64,000 nt of DNA, taken from NCBI GenBank assembly GCA_963850915.1, contig CAWKND010000014.1:62001-126000 (forward strand). Reading direction: 5' to 3'. The translations under genes and the position numbers were made by a program. Within the stretch, counting starts at the first letter, position 1; each line of letters starts with the position of its first letter. The notes under the pieces were generated by a model. The model ran no database searches. It was not told the DNA's origin and saw only the letters and a program-made list of their open reading frames with translations. This document shows, piece by piece, positions 33,285 to 42,242 of this stretch. The DNA comes from CAVTWH01 sp963850915. Its GTDB lineage: Bacteria > Actinomycetota > Actinomycetes > Mycobacteriales > Micromonosporaceae.

Positions 33285-33932
33285 ATGGCGAAGACCACAG
33301 TTATGGAGTACGAGCGGGTCGTCCGGTTCGTGGACGGTGCCTTCGTGGATGTCCTGGGCCCCGGCCGGCACACCTACCGCCCCACCCGTACCGTCCTGCA
33401 CCGCGTCGACCTGCGTCCGCGCCTGCTCGCGGTACCCGGCCAGGAGGTACTCACCAGCGACGGCGTGGCCGTACGGGTCTCGGTCGTACTCCGGGTGTCC
33501 ATCGTGGACCCGGCCCTGTCGGTGACCGCCGCGACCGACCCGACCGCCGAGGTCTACGCCCACCTGCAGCAGGCGCTGCGCACCGCGGTCGCCCAGCGCA
33601 CCGTGGACGCGCTGCTCGCCGAGCGGGCCGGGCTGGGCAGCGAACTGACCGAGCCGGTGGCAGCCGGTGCCGCCGCTGTCGGGCTGGCCGTCCGGGAGAT
33701 CGTGGTACGCGACGTGATGCTCCCCGGTGACCTGCGCAAGGCCTTCGGCGACGTGGTACTCGCCCGCCAGCGGGGCCTGGCCGAGCTGGAGCGGGTACGC
33801 GCCGAGTCGGCCGCGCTGCGCTCGATGGCGAACACCGCGAAGCTGCTCGACGAGTACCCGGCGCTGCTTCGGCTGCGTACTCTGCAGGCCGCTGAGGCCA
33901 CTGGTGCGAAGCTGGTCATCAAGCAGGTGTGA
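33285..33932 (+). CDS. SPFH/band 7 domain protein
   Basis: A 215-residue protein with an SPFH pattern: GPGRHTYRPTR, VPGQEVLTSDGVAVRVSVVLRV, AVREIVVRDVMLPGDLRKAF, and a C-terminal helix with ARQRGLAELERVRAESAAL. It lacks the N-terminal membrane hairpin usual in stomatin/slipin proteins, so it may be cytosolic or peripheral. ATG 33285 follows GAGAGGAG. The 340-base gap before it (32945-33284) holds no gene; a tRNA-like 3' end in it was rejected. Confidence 0.8.
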   Translation: MAKTTVMEYERVVRFVDGAFVDVLGPGRHTYRPTRTVLHRVDLRPRLLAVPGQEVLTSDGVAVRVSVVLRVSIVDPALSVTAATDPTAEVYAHLQQALRTAVAQRTVDALLAERAGLGSELTEPVAAGAAAVGLAVREIVVRDVMLPGDLRKAFGDVVLARQRGLAELERVRAESAALRSMANTAKLLDEYPALLRLRTLQAAEATGAKLVIKQV

Positions 33933-33952
33933 GCCTGTCGGCTGCCCGGACA

Positions 33953-33984
33953 GTTTCGGGCCGGTAGATCGTCCGGCCCGAAAC
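33953..33984. terminator. Hairpin terminator after the SPFH gene
   Basis: Perfect 12-bp stem (33953-33964 with 33973-33984) with an eight-base loop. It starts 20 bases after the SPFH stop and ends 9 bases before the next -10 element. Confidence 0.75.
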
Positions 33985-33993
33985 CCTCGGCCA

Positions 33994-33999
33994 TAGAAT
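33994..33999 (+). promoter_or_regulatory. Leaderless -10 element of threonine aldolase
   Basis: TAGAAT, six bases (cgggcg), then GTG 34006. One of the clearest leaderless promoters in the window. Confidence 0.6.
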
Positions 34000-34005
34000 C
34001 GGGCG

Positions 34006-35040
<1,035 letters not shown>

Positions 35041-35041
35041 C

Positions 35042-35882
35042 ATGACCGCTCGCGGACGGTCACCGCACCGACTCGCCGCACTCCGGGTCGCCGGACTTCG
35101 GCTCACCGCACTTTGGTGAGCAGGGTGGGCAGCTCAGCTACGGGGAGTACCTGCGCCTGCCCGAGCTGCTGTCCCAGCAGGTACCCGAGTCGCAGCCACC
35201 GGCCCACGACGAGTTGCTGTTCATCACCATCCACCAGGCGTACGAGCTGTGGTTCCAGCTGCTGCTGCACGAGCTGACCGACGCCCGGGACCGGATGCTC
35301 ACCGGCGAGGCGTACCTGCCCCGGGTACGGCTGGGCCGGGCGCGGGTGATCGAGGGCGTACTCGTACACCAGGTGGACGTGATCGACACCATGACGCCGC
35401 AGGACTTCCTGGCTTTCCGCAACAAGCTGGCGCCGGCCTCGGGCTTCCAGTCGGCGCAGTTCCGGGAGATCGAGTTCCTCTCCGGCCTGAAGGACCCGGA
35501 CTTCCTGCGCCGGTTCCGGGGGCTGACCGGGGCGGAGCGGGCGGCGCTGACCGCCCGGCTGGCGGAGCCGTCGCTGTGGGACGGGTACCTGGCGGTACTG
35601 CGGCACGCGGGCTTCCCGGTCGACTCGGCCGAGGACAGGTTCGCCGCGTACTCGCGGATCGCCGGGGATCGGGAGCGCTTCGGTGCGCTCTGGGACCTGG
35701 CCGAGGCGCTGATCGACCACGATCAGGCCTGGTCGCTGTGGCGGGCCCGGCACGTACTCATGGCCGAACGCCAGATCGGCACCAAGTCGGGTACCGGCGG
35801 TTCGGCCGGTGGCGGCTACCTGCGCCCGCGCGTCGAGCTGCGCTTCTACCCAGAACTCTGGGAGCTGCGCAGCCGGCTGTGA
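35042..35882 (+). CDS. kynA: Tryptophan 2,3-dioxygenase with unresolved or frameshifted start
   Basis: The body is clear TDO: QLSYGEYLRLPELL, FITIHQAYELWFQLLLHEL (distal haem His in IHQ), GFQSAQFREIEFLSG and SGTGGSAGGGYLRPR near the end. TDO opens the indole ring of tryptophan with O2 using haem. The reading frame holding the conserved N-terminus is open from 35046 but has no ATG, GTG or TTG before 35214, which is inside the haem pocket. The natural start, ATG 35042 just after the aldolase stop, is one frame away and stops at 35119. Skipping one base between 35044 and about 35110 would give a normal protein of about 279 residues. It may be a real frameshift, a sequence error or a programmed event. 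Confidence 0.75.
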
Positions 35883-36460
35883 GCGGGCTTGTTCAGCTCG
35901 CGGCGCATCACCACCCGGGCGCCGGTCGGTCGGGCATGCTCGGTGAAACCGTTGTCCTGGAACATTCCCACGGTACCGGTGAAGAGTTCGTTGCTGCCCC
36001 GCTTGCGTTCGCCGGCGGCGGTCGGGTAGCCCTCCAGTGCGCTGGCGCCCGAGGCGCGGGCGTAGTCGACGGCCGCGCCGAGCAGCGCTGTGCCGACCCC
36101 GGTGCGCCGTACGGTGCGGTGGATGAAGAAGCAGGGCACCGACCAGATCGCCGGGTCGTCCTGGTCGGGCAGGCGCAGCGTGTTCGAGCGCAGCAATCGG
36201 GGGTACGCCGGGCGGGGTGCCGTGGCGGCCCAGCCGACCGGTGACCCGTCCGCCGCGTACGCCAGCAGACCGACAGGCGCACCGGAGCGGACCACTTCTT
36301 CCAGCCCGTCCCGGTTGGCCTGCCCGTGGCTGGCGTTCCAGTCCTTGTTGGGCTTGCGCCACCACATGCACCAGCAGCCGGCAATGCCGCCGTTGGGCCC
36401 GAACAGCGCCTCCACGTCCGCGAACTGCTCCGGCCCGACCGGCTCGATACGTACGCTCAA
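35846..36460 (-). CDS. GNAT family N-acetyltransferase
   Basis: A 204-residue protein with GNAT features: PVGLLAYAADGSPVGWAATAPR, a central beta-strand, the acetyl-CoA loop RRTGVGTALLGAAVDYA and a late strand MFQDNGFTEHARP. The substrate is unknown. The TTG start at 36460 overlaps the stop of the upstream small membrane gene (TTGA). Its 3' end overlaps the tryptophan dioxygenase 3' end by 37 bases on the opposite strand. Confidence 0.8.
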   Translation of the reverse strand: MSVRIEPVGPEQFADVEALFGPNGGIAGCWCMWWRKPNKDWNASHGQANRDGLEEVVRSGAPVGLLAYAADGSPVGWAATAPRPAYPRLLRSNTLRLPDQDDPAIWSVPCFFIHRTVRRTGVGTALLGAAVDYARASGASALEGYPTAAGERKRGSNELFTGTVGMFQDNGFTEHARPTGARVVMRRELNKPAHSRLRSSQSSG

Positions 36461-36747
36461 CCCGCTGCCCCCACCCTGAAGTGCCCGAGCCCCAACCGGA
36501 TCTGCTCCAGTGGCGTGTCACCGGAGAACGCCGCGCCGAGCGCCTTGGCGACCAGGACAGCGGCGATCACCACCCCGATGGCGCTGACGATGATCGCGAT
36601 CAGGCAGCCGGCGCCGAACCCTCGAGGCGGTGGCGGTGCATCGCCGTCGCCCCACGCATCCCGGGCACGCCGCGCATCACCTGGCGCACGCCACGGGTCG
36701 TCCCGATCGGGATCGGTGGGTTCGAAAGGCGGTTCGGGCCTCGGCAC
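36457..36747 (-). CDS. Small single-span membrane protein, function unknown
   Basis: A 96-residue protein. A Pro/Asp/Arg-rich N-terminal half precedes GCLIAIIVSAIGVVIAAVLVAK, one membrane helix, and a short C-terminal part. GTG 36747 is preceded by TAGCCT with exactly six bases between (36754-36759), a leaderless arrangement. It is coupled to the GNAT gene by a four-base overlap. No family recognised. Confidence 0.65.
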   Translation of the reverse strand: MPRPEPPFEPTDPDRDDPWRAPGDARRARDAWGDGDAPPPPRGFGAGCLIAIIVSAIGVVIAAVLVAKALGAAFSGDTPLEQIRLGLGHFRVGAAG

Positions 36748-36792
36748 CCGCTCAGGCTAACCGCCCGGTCCGACAGATCCGGGACCCTGGCA

Positions 36793-36837
36793 GGCCGCCA
36801 GAGGTCGGGCCGCCAGCGGTCGGGCCGCCAGCGGTCG
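36793..36837. repeat. Three tandem 15-bp repeats in an intergenic gap
   Basis: Units ggccgccagaggtcg (36793-36807) and ggccgccagcggtcg (36808-36822, 36823-36837) lie between the small membrane gene and the bacterioferritin stop. Confidence 0.8.
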
Positions 36838-36866
36838 GGCCGGTCGAGCGTCTGGCCGGTCGAGGG

Positions 36867-37349
36867 TCAGGCGGGGTCCGGGTGGTCGGTGACGTTCTGC
36901 AGGTACAGCGCCTCGCCCAGCTTCTCGATCAGGTCGAGCTGGGTCTCCAGGTAGTCGATGTGGTGCTCCTCGTCGGCGAGGATCTCCTCGAACATCCGGG
37001 CCGAGGTGACGTCGGCGACCGAGCGCATGTACTCGATGCCCCGGCGCAGCCGGTCGACCGCCTCCACCTCGACCTTCATGTCGCACTCGAACATCTCCTT
37101 GACGGTCTCGCCGATCCGCAGCGCGAACAGCCGCTGGTAGTTGGGCAGACCATCGAGGAAGAGGATGCGTTCGGTGAGGATCTCGGCGTGTCGCATCTCG
37201 TCGAGCGACTCGGCCCGGGTGTGCTTGGCCAGCACGTTGAAGCCGAGATGGTCCTGCGTCTTGGCGTGCAGGAAGTACTGGTTGATCGCGGTCAGTTCGG
37301 CGGTCAACTGCTCGTTGAGGAACTCGAGAACCCGGGCGTCACCTTGCAT
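36867..37349 (-). CDS. bfr: Bacterioferritin
   Basis: A 160-residue four-helix ferritin. Ferroxidase ligands are visible in LTAELTAINQYFLHA, HTRAESLDEMRHAE (including the haem-ligand Met at the dimer interface) and ILADEEHHIDYLE. It stores iron as a mineral in a 24-subunit shell. ATG 37349 has TAGTCT with seven bases between (37357-37362), a leaderless promoter, so it can be expressed apart from the ferredoxin gene just upstream. Confidence 0.93.
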   Translation of the reverse strand: MQGDARVLEFLNEQLTAELTAINQYFLHAKTQDHLGFNVLAKHTRAESLDEMRHAEILTERILFLDGLPNYQRLFALRIGETVKEMFECDMKVEVEAVDRLRRGIEYMRSVADVTSARMFEEILADEEHHIDYLETQLDLIEKLGEALYLQNVTDHPDPA

Positions 37350-37356
37350 GCGTGAC

Positions 37357-37362
37357 AGACTA
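37357..37362 (-). promoter_or_regulatory. Leaderless -10 element of bacterioferritin
   Basis: On the minus strand, TAGTCT, then gtcacgc (7 bases), then ATG 37349. Confidence 0.5.
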
Positions 37363-37377
37363 TGACAGTTTGCCCGG

Positions 37378-37569
37378 TTAAGCGGCTAGTGCCGGAAGTG
37401 TGTCGTACGTGCTTTCCTCGTCGATCATGTCGCAGATCCGGTCGAGGCAGGAGCCGCAGTTGGTACCGGCGCCGCACGCGTCACCGACGGCCTCTTCGGT
37501 ACGCGCACCGCGCAGGATCGCCGTGCGTACCTCGCACTCGCGGACTCGTTGGCAGATGCAGACGAACAC
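37378..37569 (-). CDS. bfd: Bacterioferritin-associated [2Fe-2S] ferredoxin
   Basis: A 63-residue Bfd-type protein with four cysteines in the typical spacing: VCICQ at the start, then DACGAGTNCGSC. It gives electrons to bacterioferritin so that stored iron is released. GTG 37569 is immediately preceded by an iron-box-like sequence, consistent with repression when iron is plentiful. It lies 28 bases upstream of bfr on the same strand. Confidence 0.9.
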   Translation of the reverse strand: MFVCICQRVRECEVRTAILRGARTEEAVGDACGAGTNCGSCLDRICDMIDEESTYDTLPALAA

Positions 37570-37588
37570 GGAGGTAAGGCTGCCCTAA
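37570..37588. promoter_or_regulatory. DtxR/IdeR-type iron box in front of bfd
   Basis: GGAGGTAAGGCTGCCCTAA matches the 19-base iron-box consensus (TTAGGTTAGGCTAACCTAA) at 14 positions. It abuts the bfd GTG, so an iron-loaded repressor bound here would block bfd transcription. Confidence 0.55.
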
Positions 37589-37622
37589 TGGCGGACGGAC
37601 CGCAACCCCCGTGTGAGGCCCT

Positions 37623-38525
37623 TCACCTGCGGTTTCGTGACTTCGCGCGGGGCTTCGCCAGCCCGTCGCGCTGGGTAGCCGAGAGGCTACGCAGCAACTT
37701 GATGTCCCGGGCGTGCCCGACCGAGCCCTCGGACGGCGTCTCCACGATCACCGGTACCCCCGTGGTGGCGGGGTGGGCCAGCAGTTCGGCGAAGGCCGCC
37801 TCGCCGATGGTGCCCGCGCCGACCGTCTCGTGCCGGTCCCGGGTGGAGCCCACCGGGTCCTTGGAGTCGTTGGCGTGGATCAGCCGCAGCCGGTCGACCC
37901 CCACGGTGGCGACCAGCGCGTCCAGGGTCGCCGCCGCGCCGCCCGGGCTGGCCAGGTCGTGGCCGGCCGCGAAGGCATGGCAGGTGTCCAAGCAGACGCC
38001 CAGGTAGGGGTGGCCGCCGACCGCGTCGAAGTAGTCGGCCAGCTGCTCTACCCGGGCGGCCAGACTGCGCCCACCGCCGGCGCTCGGCTCGACCAGCAGC
38101 AGCGGGCCACCGGCGGCCGCCGACTCCTCCATTAGCGGCAGCAGGGCGGTACGCAGCTGGCGGTACGCGGCGGCGGCGTGCCCCTCGTCCACCGCGCTGC
38201 CCGCGTGGTACACGACTCCGGCGGCGCCCAGCGCCCGGCCGCGCTGGAGTGCGTGGCGCAGGGTGGCGACCGAGTTCTCCACCGTCGCCGGGGTCGGCGA
38301 GCCCAGGTTCACCAGCAGCGAGGCGTGGATGTACACGGGCAGGGCCGCGGTACCCGCGCGGAACTGCTCGTCCTGCGCCGGATCACCGGCCGACAGCGCC
38401 CAGCCACGCGGGTTGGACACGTAGACCTGGGCAGCCCCGGCACCGGCCGCCTCGACGTAGGGCAGCGCCGCCTTGGCCAGGCCACCGGCGGTGGGTACGT
38501 GCGCACCGATCGGGGTCAGAGGCAA
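37623..38525 (-). CDS. nfo: Deoxyribonuclease IV (endonuclease IV)
   Basis: A 300-residue AP endonuclease with a TIM barrel: PIGAHVPTAGGL, VYIHASLLVNLGSP, VVYHAGSA, LLLVEPSAGG, GVCLDTCHAFAAG, LIHANDSKDPVGS, DRHETVGAG and VIVETPSEG provide the zinc-binding His/Glu/Asp set. It nicks DNA 5' to abasic sites. The TTG start at 38525 overlaps the end of pknL by ten bases, so translation is probably coupled to the kinase gene. Confidence 0.9.
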   Translation of the reverse strand: MPLTPIGAHVPTAGGLAKAALPYVEAAGAGAAQVYVSNPRGWALSAGDPAQDEQFRAGTAALPVYIHASLLVNLGSPTPATVENSVATLRHALQRGRALGAAGVVYHAGSAVDEGHAAAAYRQLRTALLPLMEESAAAGGPLLLVEPSAGGGRSLAARVEQLADYFDAVGGHPYLGVCLDTCHAFAAGHDLASPGGAAATLDALVATVGVDRLRLIHANDSKDPVGSTRDRHETVGAGTIGEAAFAELLAHPATTGVPVIVETPSEGSVGHARDIKLLRSLSATQRDGLAKPRAKSRNRR

Positions 38526-40492
38526 AACAGCGAGACCTGTGTACCGGGCGGTACCGGCTGGTTGGCGGCCGGGTTCTGGTTGATCACGTTGCCGCCGTTG
38601 GGGTTGCCGTTGACGTTGGCCGTGAGGCCGACCCCTTGCAGCGTGGCGACCGCCTGCGCGCAGTTCATCCCGGCGTTGGCCACGGCGGGGACAGGTATCA
38701 GCGCCGGCCCGTTGCTCAGCGTCAGGATCACTTTCTGCCCCTGGTCGAGGCCGGCCCCGGGGGCTGGGTCCTGGCCGATGACCGTGTTCTTCGGCTGCTG
38801 ACTGTCGGCGTACATGAAGGCGACGACCAGGCCCGGGATCTTCATCGCGAGCAGCTGTGCCTGCGCCGCGTTGCCGTCCTTGCCGCCGAAGTCCGGCATC
38901 GGGTGCGGTGACTTGCCCTTGCTCATGTTGACGGTGACCACCTCGCCCGGGGCGACCGTGCTGCCGGCCGGCGGGGTGGTGGAGATGACGTGGTCAGCCG
39001 CCATCGTGTCGCTGTAGACGTCGGCGCGCTTGACATCCACCTTCAGCGAGATCAGGTCGCCGTACGCCTGGTCGTAGGTGTTGCCGTTCTCGTCCGGCAG
39101 TTCGTAGCGCTCGGCACCGAGGGAGAGCGTGAGGGTGATCGTGCCGCCCTTGACGATCCGCTGGCCGCCACCGGGCTGCTGGCCGATCACGGTGTCCTTG
39201 GGGACGTCCTCGCGGTACTTGCCGGTTGCGTACTTCAGGGTGAAGCCGTGGGTCTTGGCGACGCTGACCGCCTGCGGCTTGGTCAGTGAGGTCAGCGCAG
39301 GCGCCTGGGTGTACCGGCCGACCCCGATCCACCAACCGCCGACCGCGATCAGCAGGCCGAGTACGACGATGCTGGCGGCCACCGCCTGCCGCCCGCGACT
39401 GGTGGCGGTGACCCGGGCGTACCACCCGGCAAGTCCCGTGGTCGGTGGGCCGCTGCGCCGGGGGGCGCCACGCCGCCGCGGCGCGGGCTCGCGCTCCACC
39501 GCCGGACCGGGCAGCCGGGACCAGGACGGGCGCCCGGAGGTGGCCAGTTGCTGGGTTGGCGGGTCGATGCTGGCGACCGAGACGGTCGGTGCGGCGGCCA
39601 CCCGGGCGCCCGCGGCCACCACGCCCAGCTCCTCGCGGACCGACTGGACCTCGCTCAGGAACGCGCCGGCGTCGCTGGGCCGGTTGCCGGGATCCCGGTC
39701 GGTGGCGCTGGTGACCAGGTCGTCGACGGCGTGCGAGAGCCCCGCCACGAACTTTGACGGGGCGGGTACCTGCTGGTCGACGTGCTGCCACGCGACATCC
39801 ACCGGCCGGTCGCCGTCGTACGGGACCCGGCCGGTCAGCATCTCGAAGAGCACGATGCCGGCGGAGTACACGTCGGTACGGGTGTCCGCGCGCCCGTCGG
39901 TGACCAGTTCGGGGGCCACGTACGCGACGGTGGCCATCAGGTGGCCGTTCTCCTCGGCGCTGGCCTCCTCGACCGCGCGGGCCAGCCCGAAGTCGGCGAC
40001 CTTCACGACCGAGTCGATCAGGTTGCCGCTGCCGGGCGCCTCGGCGACGAGTACGTTCTCCGGCTTGATGTCGCGGTGCACCATGCCGGCCCGGTGCGCG
40101 GCGGCCACCGCGGCGAGTACCTGCTCCAGGACGGCGAGCGCCTCCAGCGCGCCCAGGCGGCGCCGCTCCGCCAGCAGCTCGCGCAGCGTGTGCCCGCGCA
40201 CGTACTCCATGACCAGGTAGGGCAGGCCCTCATAGCTGCCCTGGTCGTAGACGGCGACCACGTTGGGGTGGGTCAGCCGGGCGATGGTCTTGGCCTCGTC
40301 GGTGAAGCGCGCCATGAACTGCGGATCGCGCGACTGGGCCGGATGGATGATCTTCAGAGCCACGACGCGTTCGAGCCGCTCATCGGTCGCCGTGTACACG
40401 GTGGCCATGCCGCCCCGCGCCACGCGCGAGCGGACTCGGTAGCGCCCGTCGACGAGCGCTCCGATCAACGAATCGGTGACCCTGGTATCCAT
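38516..40492 (-). CDS. pknL: Membrane Ser/Thr protein kinase with PASTA repeats
   Basis: A 658-residue protein. The kinase domain has ATP Lys47 (VVALK), HRDIKPEN at 139-146 and DFG at 167-169. A Pro-rich juxtamembrane segment and one membrane helix (AASIVVLGLLIAVGGWW) precede four PASTA repeats, so the C-terminus should sense cell-wall fragments outside. Neighbourhood and orientation match PknL (Rv2176, from memory), which phosphorylates the DNA-binding protein encoded nearby at 41208. ATG 40492 is preceded by TAGACT eight bases upstream; a longer frame to 40555 exists. Confidence 0.92.
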   Translation of the reverse strand: MDTRVTDSLIGALVDGRYRVRSRVARGGMATVYTATDERLERVVALKIIHPAQSRDPQFMARFTDEAKTIARLTHPNVVAVYDQGSYEGLPYLVMEYVRGHTLRELLAERRRLGALEALAVLEQVLAAVAAAHRAGMVHRDIKPENVLVAEAPGSGNLIDSVVKVADFGLARAVEEASAEENGHLMATVAYVAPELVTDGRADTRTDVYSAGIVLFEMLTGRVPYDGDRPVDVAWQHVDQQVPAPSKFVAGLSHAVDDLVTSATDRDPGNRPSDAGAFLSEVQSVREELGVVAAGARVAAAPTVSVASIDPPTQQLATSGRPSWSRLPGPAVEREPAPRRRGAPRRSGPPTTGLAGWYARVTATSRGRQAVAASIVVLGLLIAVGGWWIGVGRYTQAPALTSLTKPQAVSVAKTHGFTLKYATGKYREDVPKDTVIGQQPGGGQRIVKGGTITLTLSLGAERYELPDENGNTYDQAYGDLISLKVDVKRADVYSDTMAADHVISTTPPAGSTVAPGEVVTVNMSKGKSPHPMPDFGGKDGNAAQAQLLAMKIPGLVVAFMYADSQQPKNTVIGQDPAPGAGLDQGQKVILTLSNGPALIPVPAVANAGMNCAQAVATLQGVGLTANVNGNPNGGNVINQNPAANQPVPPGTQVSLFCL

Positions 40493-40565
40493 CGGCGTGC
40501 AGTCTAAGCGAGCCATGTCACGGTACGGATGGGCAAGCCACTCTGTCGTTCCCATTTGTCACCTA

Positions 40566-41129
40566 TCACGGAGACAACGATTCGGAGGGTGACGGGCTCG
40601 GCGACCCAGTGTCACTGGTACTGGGCTCCGGATCGGTGCCCGGGCTGGTCGGCGGCGGGTCGGTCGGTACCTGGCAGCCGGTACAGCCGGGAGGCGGGTT
40701 CGGTGGGGTGGGGGTACCGCTCCGGTGCGGGGTCGGCGTCGGGGTGCCGGACAGCGGGTGCGGTACCGGCGTGGCGGGCAGTACCGTCACCGCCGGCGCG
40801 CTACTGGTCGACGGGGTCGGTGCCGGTACCGGGCTGGAGGTGCTCACCGAAACCGGGTCGGTACCCCGGTCGGGCGGGTCGTTGGAGAGCAGTCCACCGG
40901 CGGCCGCGTAGTAGCTGCCGCTGATCGCGCCGAGCAGCAGCACGCCGAAGGCGAGTGCGGTGAACATGCGCCGGTACGGCCGCTCGGAGCCGTCCCACTC
41001 GACGCGTACCCGACCGCGGGCGTGCCCGGGGCGCTCCAGCCGGCCCAGGTCATAGCGCACCGAGCGGGCCGCGCCGACCACCTCCCAGCGCATCAGCCGC
41101 CAGGTACGCCGCAGCCGGTGCACGGTCAC
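40566..41129 (-). CDS. Single-span membrane protein with Pro/Thr/Ser-rich extracellular tail
   Basis: A protein of about 187 residues. The basic N-terminus (HRLRRTWRLMRWEVVGAARSVRYDLGRL) is followed by a membrane helix, FTALAFGVLLLGAISGSYYA, then a long tail of Pro, Thr and Ser with GCTGC inside. It resembles cell-surface proteins of unknown role next to pknL. The start is uncertain: GTG 41129 or 41123 or a later ATG; no strong ribosome site is seen. Confidence 0.6.
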   Translation of the reverse strand: MTVHRLRRTWRLMRWEVVGAARSVRYDLGRLERPGHARGRVRVEWDGSERPYRRMFTALAFGVLLLGAISGSYYAAAGGLLSNDPPDRGTDPVSVSTSSPVPAPTPSTSSAPAVTVLPATPVPHPLSGTPTPTPHRSGTPTPPNPPPGCTGCQVPTDPPPTSPGTDPEPSTSDTGSPSPSPSESLSP

Positions 41130-41207
41130 CCGGCCGTTCACCGGCTGGCACCCAGCACGCGCCGGGTCGCGCTCGGCCGCACCGGCCGGTCGTGGGAGGC
41201 TGCTCGG

Positions 41208-41585
41208 GTGACCACCGACTCCACTGCCAGCGCCGGAATGGCTGGCGCGATCACCGAGCCGTCCGGCTGGCTGACCCTGCCCGAGATCGCCGAGATACTC
41301 GATCTTCCGGTGAACCGGGTGCACCAGCTCATCCGCGAACGCGCCATGCTGGCGGTTCGTCGCAACGGCGTCCTCCGGGTACCGGCTGAGTTCATGGCTA
41401 CGCCCACGGTTCGCAAGCACCTCCCCGGCGTGCTCAATCTGCTGCTTGACGCTGGGTACAACGACGACGAAGCGATGCGGTGGCTGTACACGCCGGACCC
41501 CACACTTCCTGGCACACCGGCCGTGGCGCTCGCCGGTGACCTGGCCACCGAGGTGAAGCGACGCGCCCAGGCGCTGGGTTACTAA
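41208..41585 (+). CDS. Rv2175c-like DNA-binding protein, probable PknL substrate
   Basis: A 125-residue protein. After a Thr/Ser-rich N-terminus comes an excisionase-like winged helix, WLTLPEIAEILDLPVNRVHQLIRE, then RRNGVLRVPAEFM, and a helical C-terminal domain (HLPGVLNLLLDAGYNDDEAMRWLY). This matches mycobacterial Rv2175c (from memory), whose N-terminal Thr is phosphorylated by PknL and reduces DNA binding. GTG 41208 follows GGGAGG by nine bases. It is divergent from the kinase locus, as in mycobacteria. Confidence 0.85.
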   Translation: MTTDSTASAGMAGAITEPSGWLTLPEIAEILDLPVNRVHQLIRERAMLAVRRNGVLRVPAEFMATPTVRKHLPGVLNLLLDAGYNDDEAMRWLYTPDPTLPGTPAVALAGDLATEVKRRAQALGY

Positions 41586-41589
41586 CTCC

Positions 41590-41940
41590 GTGGCACACCT
41601 GACCTACCTGGCGGTACTGGCCGGCTGCCTGGTCGGGGCGGTGTGGCTGGAGCCGGTGCTGCGGGTGGGGGTACTGCGCCGCTGGCGGCGGCTGCTGCTC
41701 ACCCTGGTCCCGGTCGCGGTCGTCTTCGGCGCCTGGGACATCGCGGCCATCCGGGCCGGTCACTGGAGTTACGACCCGGGGCAGACCACGGGGGTACGGC
41801 TGCCGGGCCGGTTGCCGCTGGAGGAGCTGCTGTTCTTCCTGGTGGTACCGGTGTGCGCGATCCTCGCCTTCGAGGCGGTACGCACCGTGCAGCGCCGTCG
41901 CGGCTGGAAAGCCGGGGACGAGCCGGGGGACGACCGGTGA
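41590..41940 (+). CDS. Lycopene cyclase subunit CrtYc-like
   Basis: A 116-residue protein with three hydrophobic helices and the family motifs WDIAAIRAGHWSYDP and LPLEELLFFLVVPVC. This is the half-size, heterodimeric type of lycopene cyclase of actinobacteria, which forms ionone rings on lycopene. It follows the DNA-binding gene by four bases and overlaps the second subunit by GTGA. The conserved FF-Pro and Glu residues expected for the cyclase are present. Confidence 0.85.
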   Translation: MAHLTYLAVLAGCLVGAVWLEPVLRVGVLRRWRRLLLTLVPVAVVFGAWDIAAIRAGHWSYDPGQTTGVRLPGRLPLEELLFFLVVPVCAILAFEAVRTVQRRRGWKAGDEPGDDR

Positions 41941-42242
41941 GCTACACCGCGGCCGTCGCCGTTGGGGTACTCGGTGCGGTGCTGCTCGACCTGGTCGTGC
42001 TGCGTACCCGGCTGCTGGGCCGCAAGCTGTTCTGGGCCACGTACCCGATCGTCATCGTCGGTCAACTGGTCGCCAACGGCATCCTCACCGGCCGCCAGAT
42101 CGTGCGCTACAACCCTGGTGCGATCCTCGGCTGGCGGCTGGCGTACGCCCCGGTCGAGGACCTGTTCTTCGGCTTCGCGCTGGTACTGAGCACGCTGTCG
42201 CTCTGGGTCTGGTGGGGTAGGCATGGCATCGACCGAACCTGA
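41937..42242 (+). CDS. Lycopene cyclase subunit CrtYd-like
   Basis: A 101-residue protein with three membrane helices, ATYPIVIVGQLVANGILTG and YAPVEDLFFGFALVLSTLSLW. The motif PVEDLFF mirrors PLEELLFF in the partner. Together they should act as the two-chain lycopene cyclase. It overlaps its partner gene by four bases and the ribonuclease gene by 20 bases. Confidence 0.83.
   Translation: MSYTAAVAVGVLGAVLLDLVVLRTRLLGRKLFWATYPIVIVGQLVANGILTGRQIVRYNPGAILGWRLAYAPVEDLFFGFALVLSTLSLWVWWGRHGIDRT

Noticed and set aside
35846..35882. Misannotation of one of the two genes overlapping by 37 bases at their 3' ends
   Set aside because: Both tryptophan dioxygenase and the GNAT protein keep family motifs up to near their ends, so a true convergent overlap is more likely.
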